Notes under the pieces: model-generated
Told to the model about the DNA's origin: nothing
Databases searched by the model: none
Seen by the model: the letters and a program-made list of their open reading frames with translations, nothing else
NCBI RefSeq assembly: GCF_002776525.5
Contig: NC_045446.1
Location: 69,604,047 to 69,668,046 of the forward strand
DNA from: Piliocolobus tephrosceles
Lineage: Eukaryota > Chordata > Mammalia > Primates > Cercopithecidae
Reading direction: 5' to 3'
Length of the DNA: 64,000 nucleotides
Position numbers and translations under genes: made by a program
In this document: positions 54,510-64,000 of the stretch, in pieces
Layout of the letters: each line of letters begins with the position of its first letter
How positions within the stretch are numbered: the stretch's first letter is position 1

Positions 54510-57045
54510 CAAAGGGATGCAAAGCCCAGAGAGGTCAATGATTTGCCTTGGGTTACATAGTGAAGGAACGGCAGTGAAGACTGTATGCTCTCAATTCAGT
54601 GTCTTAAAAGTAATCATATTATCAACTGGTAAAGATTTATAGTCACAGGTGAGTTTTGTTGGTAGCTTCTTGACCATCAATTTTTCATCTTCTAAGAGCT
54701 CTGTATAGATTGCTCGGCATCTTACCCTTACTAATTCCTTCATGTCAAAGACCCTCAGCAAGGGTGCAGTGTCAAGTGCTTTCCAAAGGGTCACAGGCCC
54801 TGGCTGTTCTACACTCTCCCTTCATATCCTTGTCCAAGGCCCAGGGATGGACAGAACCACAGGTCCACTTAGTAGCACCAAACACCCCACTTCTACTGAT
54901 GACAGGTATCTCTTGAACCACTGAGCCAAGGTGGGGCTTCCATTTTTTCCCATTTCTCCTTCCCTGCAGCATGCTTTTATGAATTCCCAGCTCCTCCAGG
55001 GATCACCCCACCTGTGACAGGGGTTCAGTACTTAGAATCCCTGGGTTGGAGCACAAGAAAAGGAAAACTAGAAATAGGTCTAGACTTCAGAGTGCTCTGT
55101 CTAGCACAGTCCTGAGCATTGCTGTTAATAATGAAGGTCTAACATCCACGTCTGCAACTTTGCTTGGCTCCAGCAGTCCCTTCACACCCACCCCAGGCAT
55201 TTCCCCAAGTGATGGAGAACAGCAATGAACCACAGCTTGGCCTTTATGTTTAGCCCCTTGGCTGGGCTTCAGGAAGTCTCTGCCTCCCTTAGTGCTTGCT
55301 AGAATTGACTAGAGAACAGTCCTTGACTCAAATAACTAAAAAATATACTTAACACCGCATTGATTTTCCATATAATTTTATAAGCACAAACATTCTTTTT
55401 CATTTCCTGACAAACAACTATATTCCCCAAAGTGTCCAATAAAAATCAGTAATTTGCACATCACTGTTTTTGTCAGTGGCTGTTGTTTGGAGTTAGTCAC
55501 CAAGACCAACGTCTTTCTCTTGACACCTTCGTCCCTCTGTACCCCCTTCCCCAAACAAATCCCAAAGCTGAACTGGGGAATAAGGGTGGAAAGCTATGTA
55601 GACCTTCCTGATGCTGTGTTCGAAGCCCTTTTTGAAAAAAGAATACATAATTTTCAAGCAATTCTTCATGGAAAAAGGAAACCAAGGGCAGAGATGAAAC
55701 ATGCTATACCAAACACTGTACTGTCTCCACAATTCTGAACATCACATAGGCTGCGCAGGTCCCCTCCCGTCCAGCTCATCCCCAGCTACGAGCAGGGACA
55801 AATCCTTCTGGTGCAAGTGGAATGCTGGGATGATTAATCCAATGACTGACAAACGTCTCAGGCCAAACAGGCACCCCAATGTCCAGTGGCAAGTATTACT
55901 CTAAAGTTGCATCATAAGACAAGCAATGACAAGGGTGAAAATTGAAAATGGTAAGTTGTCATTCCTAAGAATCTTCATGTTGTTCCCTCTCCCCCTAGCA
56001 CCGGGAACACAGCATAGTGTGTTCATTTTTACATGCCATTCCTAACTTCCAGGACAGCCTTTCTTCCCAACCAACCTCTCCTCTCTTAGAAACAGCAACC
56101 TAGGCTGAATGTGGCAGCAAAGAAACAAAGAGGAAGGTGTTGATTCTCACCCAGAAGTCTTGTCTCCTCGCAGTCCTTTAGAAGCTCAATCCTCAGGAGA
56201 CAGGGCACTGGGGGTTGCCAAGGGGACCTGAAATACAGGTTTGCCACAATCCTGACCAAATCGGCTCCCAGGGCTGAGAAGGGAGAAGGTGTCAGTCATT
56301 CAAAACCCATCGTGGCTGATTCTGAAGTGGAAAAAGAAAAAAAGAAGCAAAGAAAAGCATCGCTCAGCAATGGGAAGGAAGAAGAGTTAAGAGGCTGAGC
56401 TCTTTGGCAAGAAATGCTATAGCTCTTTCAACTTGGACAGACCCAGGACCGTGGGCTGGTTGTATCAGAAAGTGTGTGTTCTTGCTTAGCGCTCATGTTT
56501 TGTTGTTTTTCCAACCTCTTTCCCTGAGCCCTGGCACTGGGGAACGTGGAATGGCTCAACCTGTTGTAATCAAACATGTGGATTGCTGCTTGTTGCAAAG
56601 ATATTGCAGCAGTCTCTTCATTAAATGAGGCTGTTCTTAAATGCTAAGAATTAATTTCCTTGTCTGTGGTTGCCTGCTTGTACTCTGGCCTTGGTGTGGA
56701 GTGGGGTGCTGGGCGGGAGTATAGAGAGTAGGATGAAGGGAACACTGGGCAGAGTAGGACTCGGTGCCTGGTGGCTCCTTGGAGGAATGACCCATAATTC
56801 TGACTTGCTGTAGTCAGTGGGCCCCTGACAACCGCCTCCATGTCTCGTTCTTAGGAGATGTGGCAGATACTACAGGGGACTCCAGCACATGCAGTCTATG
56901 TACAGTTGGGCCCTGATCTTTAATCCCACCCCAGGCCTCTGGCATCAACTTGAATACTGTCTCCTGGAATCTCAGCGGGACCTCGGAATCCTGTGCTTTC
57001 TGATTACAGGGCGTGCTCAGGGGTGGTGTAATCTGGGAAAACAGA
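54510..57045. other. Repeat-poor single-copy block, no recognised exon
   Basis: The longest stretch in the window without a repeat I recognise, apart from a possible short MIR trace at 54520-54570. Several short frames (for example 55454-55738 +, 94 codons; 56889-57176 +) have no domain and no convincing splice sites. Candidate regulatory or unrecognised exon sequence. Confidence 0.45.
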
Positions 57046-57049
57046 AAAG

Positions 57050-57545
57050 GCCCTCATTCACCCATTTGTTGGCTCATTCACTCAGTTATTTGTTCATTGC
57101 CACATGTATGCATTCATCATTCCATTCATGTATTCATTCATTCGTTCCTCCTTGCATGAGTGCATTTATCTATTGATTTATCCGTTCACTCTCATGTGTT
57201 CATTTGCCCACTTAATATTACTCATTCATGTATGTATTTATTGACTCATTAATTTACACGTTCATTTACATTATTATTCATTGACGTATTCATTCATTTG
57301 CCTATTACTACACCCTTACAATCCATGCACTTGATTAATGTGCATGCACTCACTTTTGCCTATGTGAGAAAAACTCATCTACTTTTTCTTACAAGTGCTT
57401 GTTCCTCCATCCATCCATCCATTTATCCACACCTCCAGGCAACCACTTCTAAGTTCGTTTATTCATAGATATGTTGTCAATTAGCTTATATGTTCATGTA
57501 TTTATGCACTCGTTTATTTAACTCTTCACCTATTCATGTTCCACA
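57050..57545 (-). repeat. Degenerate (TTCA)-type tetranucleotide field joined to an L2 3' end
   Basis: About 440 bp of diverged TTCA/TTTA/CATT units (CATTCATTCGTTCC, ATGTATGTATTTATTGAC, TCCATCCATCCATCC), ending with ATCCTAAGTGTCTACAATGT and GCTTGGCATTGTGG, which read as a reversed L2 3' terminus. The L2 TGAA tail on the minus strand is the likely seed. Confidence 0.8.
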
Positions 57546-57749
57546 CACATCCTAAGTGTCTACAATGTGCTTGGCATTGTGGGGGAAAGAAAATAAAGAA
57601 TCAGGCACCCCTCCTGTCCTGAATAAGTCAAAGACAGAAGACCTATCTGTTCTCAAGGAATCTAATGCAAGAACGTGATGGATGCCCTAAGAGAGAGGCA
57701 GAGGAATGTGAAGAGGAAGATTGTAGAGAGAGTTAAGGCCCCAGGCTGC
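57546..57749. other. No gene seen
   Basis: AAGAAAATAAAGAATCAGG and the sequence after it may continue the L2; otherwise unassigned. Confidence 0.5.
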
Positions 57750-57925
57750 AGCTGGGTACATTGGAAAGAACACTGGGCTTGGCTTCAGCCTCACTGACAT
57801 GGTCTCAAATCTCGCTCTGCCACTTGGCGCTGGTTAATTAACCTTTCTGAATCTCAGTCTCCTCCAATGATATAGACCACACTGAGGGGTTGGGAAGACT
57901 AAGTGAGGTCACCGACGTGAGATTA
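57750..57925 (+). repeat. MIR SINE
   Basis: AAGAACACTGGGCTTGGCTT, CAAATCTCGCTCTGCCACTT, TTAACCTTTCTGAATCTCAG, AGACTAAGTGAGG. Confidence 0.88.
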
Positions 57926-58439
57926 ACAAAGGCAGTGTGGGGCTCTGTAATGTTCACTTCTTTCCTCCTCCCCCTCTACATTTATTTTCTAAGCTTTGTC
58001 AGCAAGTCTGCCTTTACCCACTCTGGGGGTGGGACTGGGGAGAAGGGGTGAAGCCCAGGGGTGAATCTCCCTCAGCTCACAGGGAGCTAGTTGGAGGGGC
58101 TGAGGAAGCAGAAGTTAATCTCTGAGAGGTTTCCAGACCCTCCTCAGGGTCCCTTGAGAAAGGCTGAGGGAAGCTGTCAGTCTTTCAAATGTAAAACCTG
58201 CCAAGTGAATTGGTCAAAGGAATCTATTAACATAGGATTTGCGCAAACCCTCTTTGTTGGGTGAAAGGGGATGAAGGATTTTATCAGGAACAGAATGAAA
58301 TCAGGGCCCAGGTGCCACTTTGGGGTTGGGATGAAAGGAGGGGGTCTGACTGGTGAGGGTGTGCACCTCTCTGAAGGCCTGTGGTTCCAGCGAGAGAGGG
58401 GAGGGAGCCTCCATTTCTTGAGCCACCCACTCTATTGTC
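57926..58439. other. No gene seen
   Basis: Unassigned; G-rich stretches near 58020-58060 and 58320-58350. Confidence 0.5.
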
Positions 58440-58640
58440 TAGACCTTGTGTGGATGCTGGGTGTACATTATCTCACTTGTTTCTTGCAGTAGCCACATGA
58501 GCCAGGTATTATTACAAATGAGGAAACTAAAAGGTTCAGCAGTTTGCTCAAGGTCACATAATTAATAAGAAGCAGAAGCAGAATTTAAATGCAGACCTGT
58601 CTGATTCCAAAACCTCTGCTTTGATCCACGATAACACACT
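58440..58640 (-). repeat. MIR SINE, antisense
   Basis: GTACATTATCTCACTTGTTT, CAAATGAGGAAACTAAAAGG, TTTGCTCAAGGTCACATAAT, GCAGAATTTAAATGCAGACC. Confidence 0.88.
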
Positions 58641-59108
58641 TCCTCATGAAGGTTTTCCACCCTCTGTAGCCTTTTCTAAAAGCTTATGTAAATAGGGTAT
58701 GAACGGTCATTGTCCAAAGATTTTTTTACTGTCTTTACTAACTGAATCCTAAAATGTTAACAGAAGTAGGCCAAATCTTCAAGGGAACAAATGAGAATTT
58801 TTATTTTAGAGTCATATACAATATATGTGTATAGTATATATTGGTTTCATTTTTATTTTAAAATATTTTTAGCAGTTGGGACATAAAAATATGACAGGAA
58901 ACACAAACAGCTTCATGGTTTCCTATTATGTTTCAAGGCAGGGGGCCTGGGGTTGCGGTTGTCTTGGCAGGACTGGTTTCATAGCCCAGGCTTGCAGTGA
59001 GAAATTAAGAATGTGACAGGTTCAGAGCTGCTATTCCAGATATGTGAGTATAAGTATGGTAGGGACACGGGGCAATGAGAGTCCTAGGCCAGAATCAGAG
59101 AAGGCCAG
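58641..59108. other. No gene seen; AT-rich then unique
   Basis: Unassigned. Confidence 0.5.
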
Positions 59109-59512
59109 TGTTACGGACTGAACTGTGACCCCTCCAAATTCCTGTGTTGAAGCCCTAACCTCCGGTATCTCAGAATATGACTGTATTTGGAGATAGGGCC
59201 TTAAAAGGGGCAATTAAGGTAAAATGAGGCCCTTGGAATGAGCCCTAATCCAATCTTACTGGTGGCCTTATAAGAGGAGATTAGGATACACAGTGGGACA
59301 CCAGGGGTGGGCATACACAGAGGCAGGACCACGCAAAGAGGCAGCAAGAGATCAGTCATTTTCTAGCCAAGGAGAGAAGCCTCAGCCGAAACCAACCCAG
59401 CTTGCACCTCGATCTCGGACTTCTGGCCTCCAGAAGTGAGAAAATACATTTCTGTTGTTTGAGCCACTCAGTCTGTGGTATTTTGTCATGGTAGCCCTAG
59501 CAAACTAATCCA
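59109..59512 (+). mobile_element. MLT1-type MaLR solo LTR
   Basis: TGTTACGGACTGAACTGTGA start, CTGTATTTGGAGATAGGGCC, GCCTTATAAGAGGAGATTAG, CTTCTGGCCTCCAGAAGTGA, TTTCTGTTGTTTGAGCCACT and AACTAATCCA end. Exact 5-bp target duplication GCCAG at 59104-59108 and 59513-59517, as expected of ERVL-class integration. About 404 bp, no internal part. Confidence 0.93.
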
Positions 59513-59517
59513 GCCAG

Positions 59518-60129
59518 GGAGCATCTGTGGTGGTCAGAGGAACTTGGGGGGATTAGAAACATTGGCTTTTCATACTCAACAGGGAGGCACTTCAGTATTT
59601 GTACAATGACTACAACCCTTTTGGGGCATACTGCTGCATTGGCTTGGAGCAAGTGTGGCCTAAATAAGGGGGAAGGGCTGTAGATGGGGTGACACTCTTC
59701 AGAAGAGACATTTCCAAGTAAGTGGAGAGGCAGTGTGGCATTGTGAGAGAGACAGGTGGAGGAGGTGTGAGCATAAACTACCCCAGAAGATCCCCCGGGA
59801 CCCAGAATCAGGTGTGAAGGAAATATGAAGACTTCTAAGACACAATCTGATGAAGACAGGGAGAATGGGAGAGAAGATAATAGCAGCATTTGAGCAGGTG
59901 ACAGTAGACTGTAGAAAGCCCAATCCTGAGTCAGTGGTGGGGAATGCCAAGAATCATCCTCATTTCTACTGCCAAGCCTGCAAATAGCTCAGGAATTGGC
60001 AGCTTCAAGTATATCTGGAACTGAGGAGAGGCGAGCAGTTAGATCTCTAGAACCCTCCCTTACTTCACATTTCTGGGAGATTGGTCCTCCCCCACCTGGG
60101 GAAAGCTGGAGATTTATTGTCTGGAGAGG
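59518..60129. other. No gene seen
   Basis: Unassigned. The minus-strand frames at 59497-59950 overlap the LTR edge and show no domain. Confidence 0.5.
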
Positions 60130-60134
60130 GTGAG

Positions 60135-60490
60135 TATATTAGTCTGTTCTCACACTGATAATGAAGACATACCTGAGACTGGGTAATTTATAAAGGAAAG
60201 AGGTTTAATTGACTCACAGTTCAGTATGGCTGGGGAGGCCTCACAATCATGGCAGAAAGCAAATGACAAGGAAAGTCACATCTTACATGGTGGCATGCAA
60301 AAACAACTTGTGTGAAGAACTCCCATTTATAAAACCATCAGATCTTGTGAAACTAATTCACCACCATGAGAACAGTATGGGGAAAACCACCCCCATGATT
60401 CAATTATCTCCACCTGGCCCCACCCTTAACACATAGGGATTATTATAATTCAAGGTCAGGTTTGGGTGGGGACACAGTCAAACCATATCA
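60135..60490 (-). mobile_element. MST-type MaLR solo LTR, antisense
   Basis: TATTAGTCTGTTCTCACACT, AGACTGGGTAATTTATAAAG, CCTCACAATCATGGCAGAAA, GGTTTGGGTGGGGACACAGT and CATATCA end. Exact 5-bp target duplication GTGAG at 60130-60134 and 60491-60495. 356 bp. Confidence 0.93.
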
Positions 60491-60548
60491 GTGAGCAACA
60501 GAATTTCTCTGGGCTGAAGGACACCAGGTACAGTTGAAGCAAAACACC

Positions 60549-60944
60549 TGATATGATTAGGATCTGTGTCCCCACCCAAATCTTATGTTGAATTGTAATC
60601 TGCAATATTAGAGGTGGAGCCTGGTGGGAGGTGACTGGATCAAGGGTGTGGAGTTCTTATGAATGGTTTAGCACTGTCCACTCTCTGCTGTTCTCATGAT
60701 AGTGGGTGAGTAAGTTATCATGAGATATGGTTGTTTAAAAGTGTGTAGCTCCTGCTCTGGCCAAATAAGACAAGTCTGCTTTCCCTTCATATTCTGCCTT
60801 AATTGCAAGTTTCCTGAGGCCTCCCCAGAAGCCTAGCAGATGCCAGCATTATGCTTCCTGTACAGTCTGAAGAAACATAAGCCAATTAACCCTCTTTTCT
60901 TTATAAATTATTTATTTATAGTAGTGCAAGAATGGACTAATACA
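60549..60944 (+). mobile_element. MST-type MaLR solo LTR, sense
   Basis: TGATATGATTAGGATCTGTG start, TCCCCACCCAAATCTTATGT, TTGCAAGTTTCCTGAGGCCT, GGACTAATACA end. Flanks ACACC (60544-60548) and GCACC (60945-60949) are a 4/5 target duplication. 396 bp, 58 bp from the inverted partner. Confidence 0.92.
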
Positions 60945-61027
60945 GCACCCCACTGAACAAAGGATGTGTGTATATACCTGCATGTAGAAAGCCAAGACCA
61001 TCCCACTGCCAGCTTCCAGCCATAGGC

Positions 61028-61477
61028 TGTAGGAGGTTTCTACTGCTGTTGTAACGTCCACAAGCTTAGTGACTTCACTTTATTATCTTACAGTTCTGGA
61101 GGTTACAAGTCCAAAATCAGTTTTAATGACTAAAGTCAAGGTGTTGGTAGAGCTGTCTCTTCTGGAGACCCTGAAGGAGAACCTGTTTCTTTGCCTTTTC
61201 CAGCTTCTGGAGGATACCCACATTCTTTGGCTCATGACCCTTCATTTCAACCTCTGCTTCAGTAATCACATCTTTCACTTGGAGCCTCTTTCTTCCTTTT
61301 GTAACAGCCTTTGTGATTACAGTGGGCCTACTGGGTAATCCAGAATAGTCTCCCCATATCAAGAGCCTTAACTTATTGACATTTGCAAAGCTCTCTTTGA
61401 CATGTTAAGTAACATATTCATAGGTTCTAAGGGTTAGGACATGGACCTTTTTGGGGACCATTATTCTTCCTACCACA
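61028..61477 (-). mobile_element. MLT1-type (MLT1C-like) MaLR solo LTR, antisense
   Basis: TCTTACAGTTCTGGAGGTTA, AAGTCAAGGTGTTGGTAGAG, TTTGCCTTTTCCAGCTTCTG, GTGATTACAGTGGGCCTACT, CCATTATTCTTCCTACCACA. About 450 bp; no target duplication readable. Confidence 0.9.
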
Positions 61478-61739
61478 CAGGGAAGGATCTTCTCTGAAAG
61501 TCTAGTTAATCTGATCATTCCAAGAAGAACCAAAGGGACTGACACTGGGGGGTCCCAACACTGGCTTGGCTGGCTTTTCTGCAGTGACATTCACTGTGGT
61601 AAGCCCCACCTGCAAGCTCAACCGCCTTCTCATCCCCAGTCCTTAAATATGGGTAGATATCTGAAGAGAGCCACTAGCATGGAAGATGGAGACCAAAACA
61701 GAGAAAGGAGACTTGGGGAACATGGGGTCCATGTAGGCA
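61478..61739. other. No gene seen
   Basis: Unassigned. Confidence 0.45.
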
Positions 61740-62890
61740 GTAGAACAGTGAAAAGAAAAACTCTCAGGGAAATTATACCCATTAGAAGGATTGGAAGATG
61801 AGGTTGAGATCTCTTAGGAAATCATACAAATCAAAAATTAAACCAAAATACAAAACAAAACCAAGGAAGTGAAAAGTATGAGGGAAAAGATAAGTAAATC
61901 AGAAGACTGATGTAGGAGACTCTCTATCTAAATAATAGGAGTTCCAGAAAGGAAAACAGAAAATGAGTAAGGAAATTATTAATAAAATAATTCAAAAATG
62001 CTTCCAGAATTGAACGGTATGAGTTCTGAGATGTAAGAGCCCACTGAGTGCCTAGAATAGTGGATAAAAACACATCCACCCAAGACACATCATTGTGAGA
62101 TGTCACAACTCTGGGGACAAAGAGAAGAGTTTAGAAGTTTCCAGAGAGGAGTAAGCTCAGACAAGAGCTGAAGAATCTGAAAGTCTTCCAGCTGCTCAGT
62201 GGTAACACTAGAAACTGAGACAGTGGAGTCATATTTTAAAAATTCTGAAGAAATGACTTCCAACTCAGAATTCTATGTGTGAGGTGGAATACACACTTTT
62301 TCAGATATTCAAGGCTTCAAACATTTTTACCTCTCATGTACCTTGTTTCAGGAAGCTTTTGGAGAATGTCTTCCCCCACAAACAAGAAAGTAAACCAGGA
62401 AAAAGCAAATGATGTGAAACTGGCAATATGGGATTGACTCATTGACTGATTGACTGATTTTGAGACAGGGTCTCACTGTGTTGTCCAGGCTGGAGTGCAG
62501 TAGTACGATCTTGGTTCACTGCAACCTCTATCTCCTGGGCTCAAGAAATCCTCCCACCTCAGTAGATGGGACCACAGACATGTGCCACTGTACCTGGCTA
62601 ATTTTTTTTTTTTTTTTTTTTTTTTTTTGGATTTTTGGTACAGATGGCGTTTCACTACGTTGCCCAGGGCTGGTCTCAAACTCCTGAGTTCAAGCAATCT
62701 GCCCATCTCAGTCTCCCAGAGTGCTGGGATTACAGGCGTGAGCCACTGTGCCCAGTCCAATATGGGATTTAATACAGGAGAGAAGAGAAGCCAAGGCCAA
62801 GGAGGCAGATGTGCTTCAGGCATGGAGGGCGTCAGTCCAGATGGAGACAATAAGAAGGTTCTAGAGGGAGTCTGGACTCTGCTCTCAGCT
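61740..62890 (+). mobile_element. Old L1-type LINE, internal (ORF1-region-like) fragment, split by an Alu
   Basis: AATAATAGGAGTTCCAGAAA, GAGCCCACTGAGTGCCTAGA, GACACATCATTGTGAGATGT, AACTCAGAATTCTATGTGTG, CTCTCATGTACCTTGTTTCA follow a common old L1 internal region. The Alu at 62436-62757 lies inside; the part after it is weaker. Confidence 0.65.
62436..62757 (-). mobile_element. Alu, antisense, with a diverged tail and long internal T-run
   Basis: GAGACAGGGTCTCACTGTGT to GTGAGCCACTGTGCCCAGTC. The left edge is a TGAC/TGATT-type modified tail (about 62436-62459) and the mid-element linker has expanded to about 26 T (62602-62628). Exact 12-bp target duplication CAATATGGGATT at 62424-62435 and 62758-62769. 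Confidence 0.96.
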
Positions 62891-64000
62891 CTCTAGGCCA
62901 GGGGCTAAAAGGAGACTTCTCTCCACCAGTAGATGAGTCTACAGTTGCTTTTGTTGCCAAAGATATAGATTGCCTAGATTCTAGGCAATAGTTTTTCAGG
63001 CTGAGCCTGCACCTATGTGGCCTCATTTGATCTGACTTTCTTTGTTTTCCAGTCTTCTTTTTACTGATCTGATTCAGTATCCCCTTCAGCATTCTAGGTC
63101 CCTGATTCCCCATACCCTACACATTGCCTGGGACATCACCTCCCTGACATATCACCAGCTGTTGCCTATTTTTTCCTGAGGGAGTGACTGAAGGCTGCTT
63201 CCTGAGCTCTCAGCCCTGTGTGGAGAGCTCACTGGGGACTGTGATGTTGCTGCTTGGGGCTGAGGTTTCCACAGGCTCACTCACCTACTTGCCTATCTCC
63301 TATCCTGAGGTGGCTCCTCTTTGGCCAACACACACTGGCCTGGGCACTCTCCAGTCCTCAGGATTCTCCTCCACAGACAGTCTTCCCCCAGCCCTCCTCT
63401 GCAGTGCTCAGGCCTCTTCCTTCACTCCACTAACCCAGGGTGAGCGGGTGAATGGGGACAGCACAGCCCAGGATGTTTCATGCCAGAATCTCTTGGCATA
63501 GAACAACACTGCCTTTTGATGTTGAGATCCTCTTTCTGCCAGCTCGAAAACCAGAAATCAAGACCTGAAGATAAGGCTAAGTGTGGGAAATAAAGATATT
63601 CAGCCTGTTGTTGCCTGGCTATCCCTTTACCCTTTGCCTTCCTCCAAAACAAAACAAAACAAAACACCCTTTGAACACTCAAGAGCAGGAGTGACATTTC
63701 TCATAGTAGTCATGAATCTACTCTAATTTGAAGAGTAAATCATTAACAACATCAAGCAGATGGTGTTATAAACTAGTATTAGTAAAAATTACACACACGT
63801 CACTACTGATGGTGACATACAAATGGAAATGGCAGACAATCACAGGTTTTGGGAGGAGGCCAAACGTCCCTCTTTCTTTATTCCTTTCTTCCATGGTCTT
63901 TCCAGAAAGACACTCATCACTTGGAGAGAGGGTGGGGATTGTAGAGTGATATTCAAAACTGCTAGTGGAAGTCAGTTTCAAGGAACATTCATTGCCCATC
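62891..64000. other. No gene seen
   Basis: Unassigned single-copy-looking DNA with a short (AAAAC)n run near 63643-63666. Frames at 63184-63501 (+) and 63422-63697 (-) have no recognised domain. Confidence 0.45.

Noticed and set aside
60135..60944. A single provirus with two LTRs
   Set aside because: The LTRs are inverted, have different target duplications and only 58 bp between them, so they are two independent solo LTRs.
1..64000. Bacterial-type systems, CRISPR arrays, tRNA or rRNA genes
   Set aside because: No spaced repeats, no tRNA cloverleaf boxes and no rRNA text seen; the sequence is primate nuclear DNA.

Overview
This 64 kb window is primate nuclear DNA, most likely from an Old World monkey. 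It contains many Alu elements of several ages, MIR/L2 fossils, old L1, MaLR and class I retroviral LTRs, (CA)n/(TG)n microsatellites and CpG islands. The AluY at 49.8 kb carries the diagnostic changes I associate with cercopithecid AluY lineages rather than human AluY. No protein-coding exon is recognisable: the open frames are short, fall in repeats, or come from GC-rich or purine-rich sequence without stops. It reads as the 5' end of one gene, with a noncoding or weakly coding first exon, plus its first intron and upstream flank.

Layout. 1-22.3 kb is intron-like or intergenic DNA with many MIR, L2, MER5-type and old L1 fragments. It includes a MER20 copy split by two head-to-tail Alus (9.56-10.43 kb) and a perfect 12-bp hairpin at 7.65 kb. 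22.3-26.5 kb is the only promoter-like part: a CpG island at 22.43-23.03 kb, a moderately CpG-rich stretch, and a larger island at 24.94-26.26 kb. On the minus strand of the larger island there is a CCAAT box, a TATTAAA box and a good splice donor (CACG|GTAAGG, exon end at 25583). This suggests a first exon transcribed leftward, which would make 1-25.58 kb intron 1. A long pyrimidine tract and Z-DNA-type runs adjoin it.

26.5-42.4 kb holds MIR/L2, an old dispersed repeat split by an Alu, a (GGAT)n array containing a 10-N assembly gap (31404-31413), and a nested stack: an L1 interrupted first by an Alu and then by a 408-bp solo LTR with a 4-bp target duplication. Old L1M sequence covers most of 35.6-39.2 kb, followed by a composite Alu at 41.79-42.33 kb. 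42.4-57 kb is sparser in repeats, with a 38-bp perfect TG/TA/CA palindrome at 46.19 kb, the monkey-type AluY, and a largely single-copy block at 54.6-57.0 kb. 57-64 kb holds a ~500-bp degenerate TTCA-type tetranucleotide field, a cluster of four MaLR solo LTRs in alternating orientation (59.1-61.5 kb), and an L1 ORF1-region fragment split by an Alu.

I found no new gene system, tRNA, rRNA, CRISPR or other encoded system. The most informative items are the putative first exon and promoter, the nested insertions with readable target duplications, and the self-complementary or inverted structures. Repeat families were named from memory of their consensus sequences, so subfamily names are approximate; edges are good to about 10-30 bp except where target duplications fix them.
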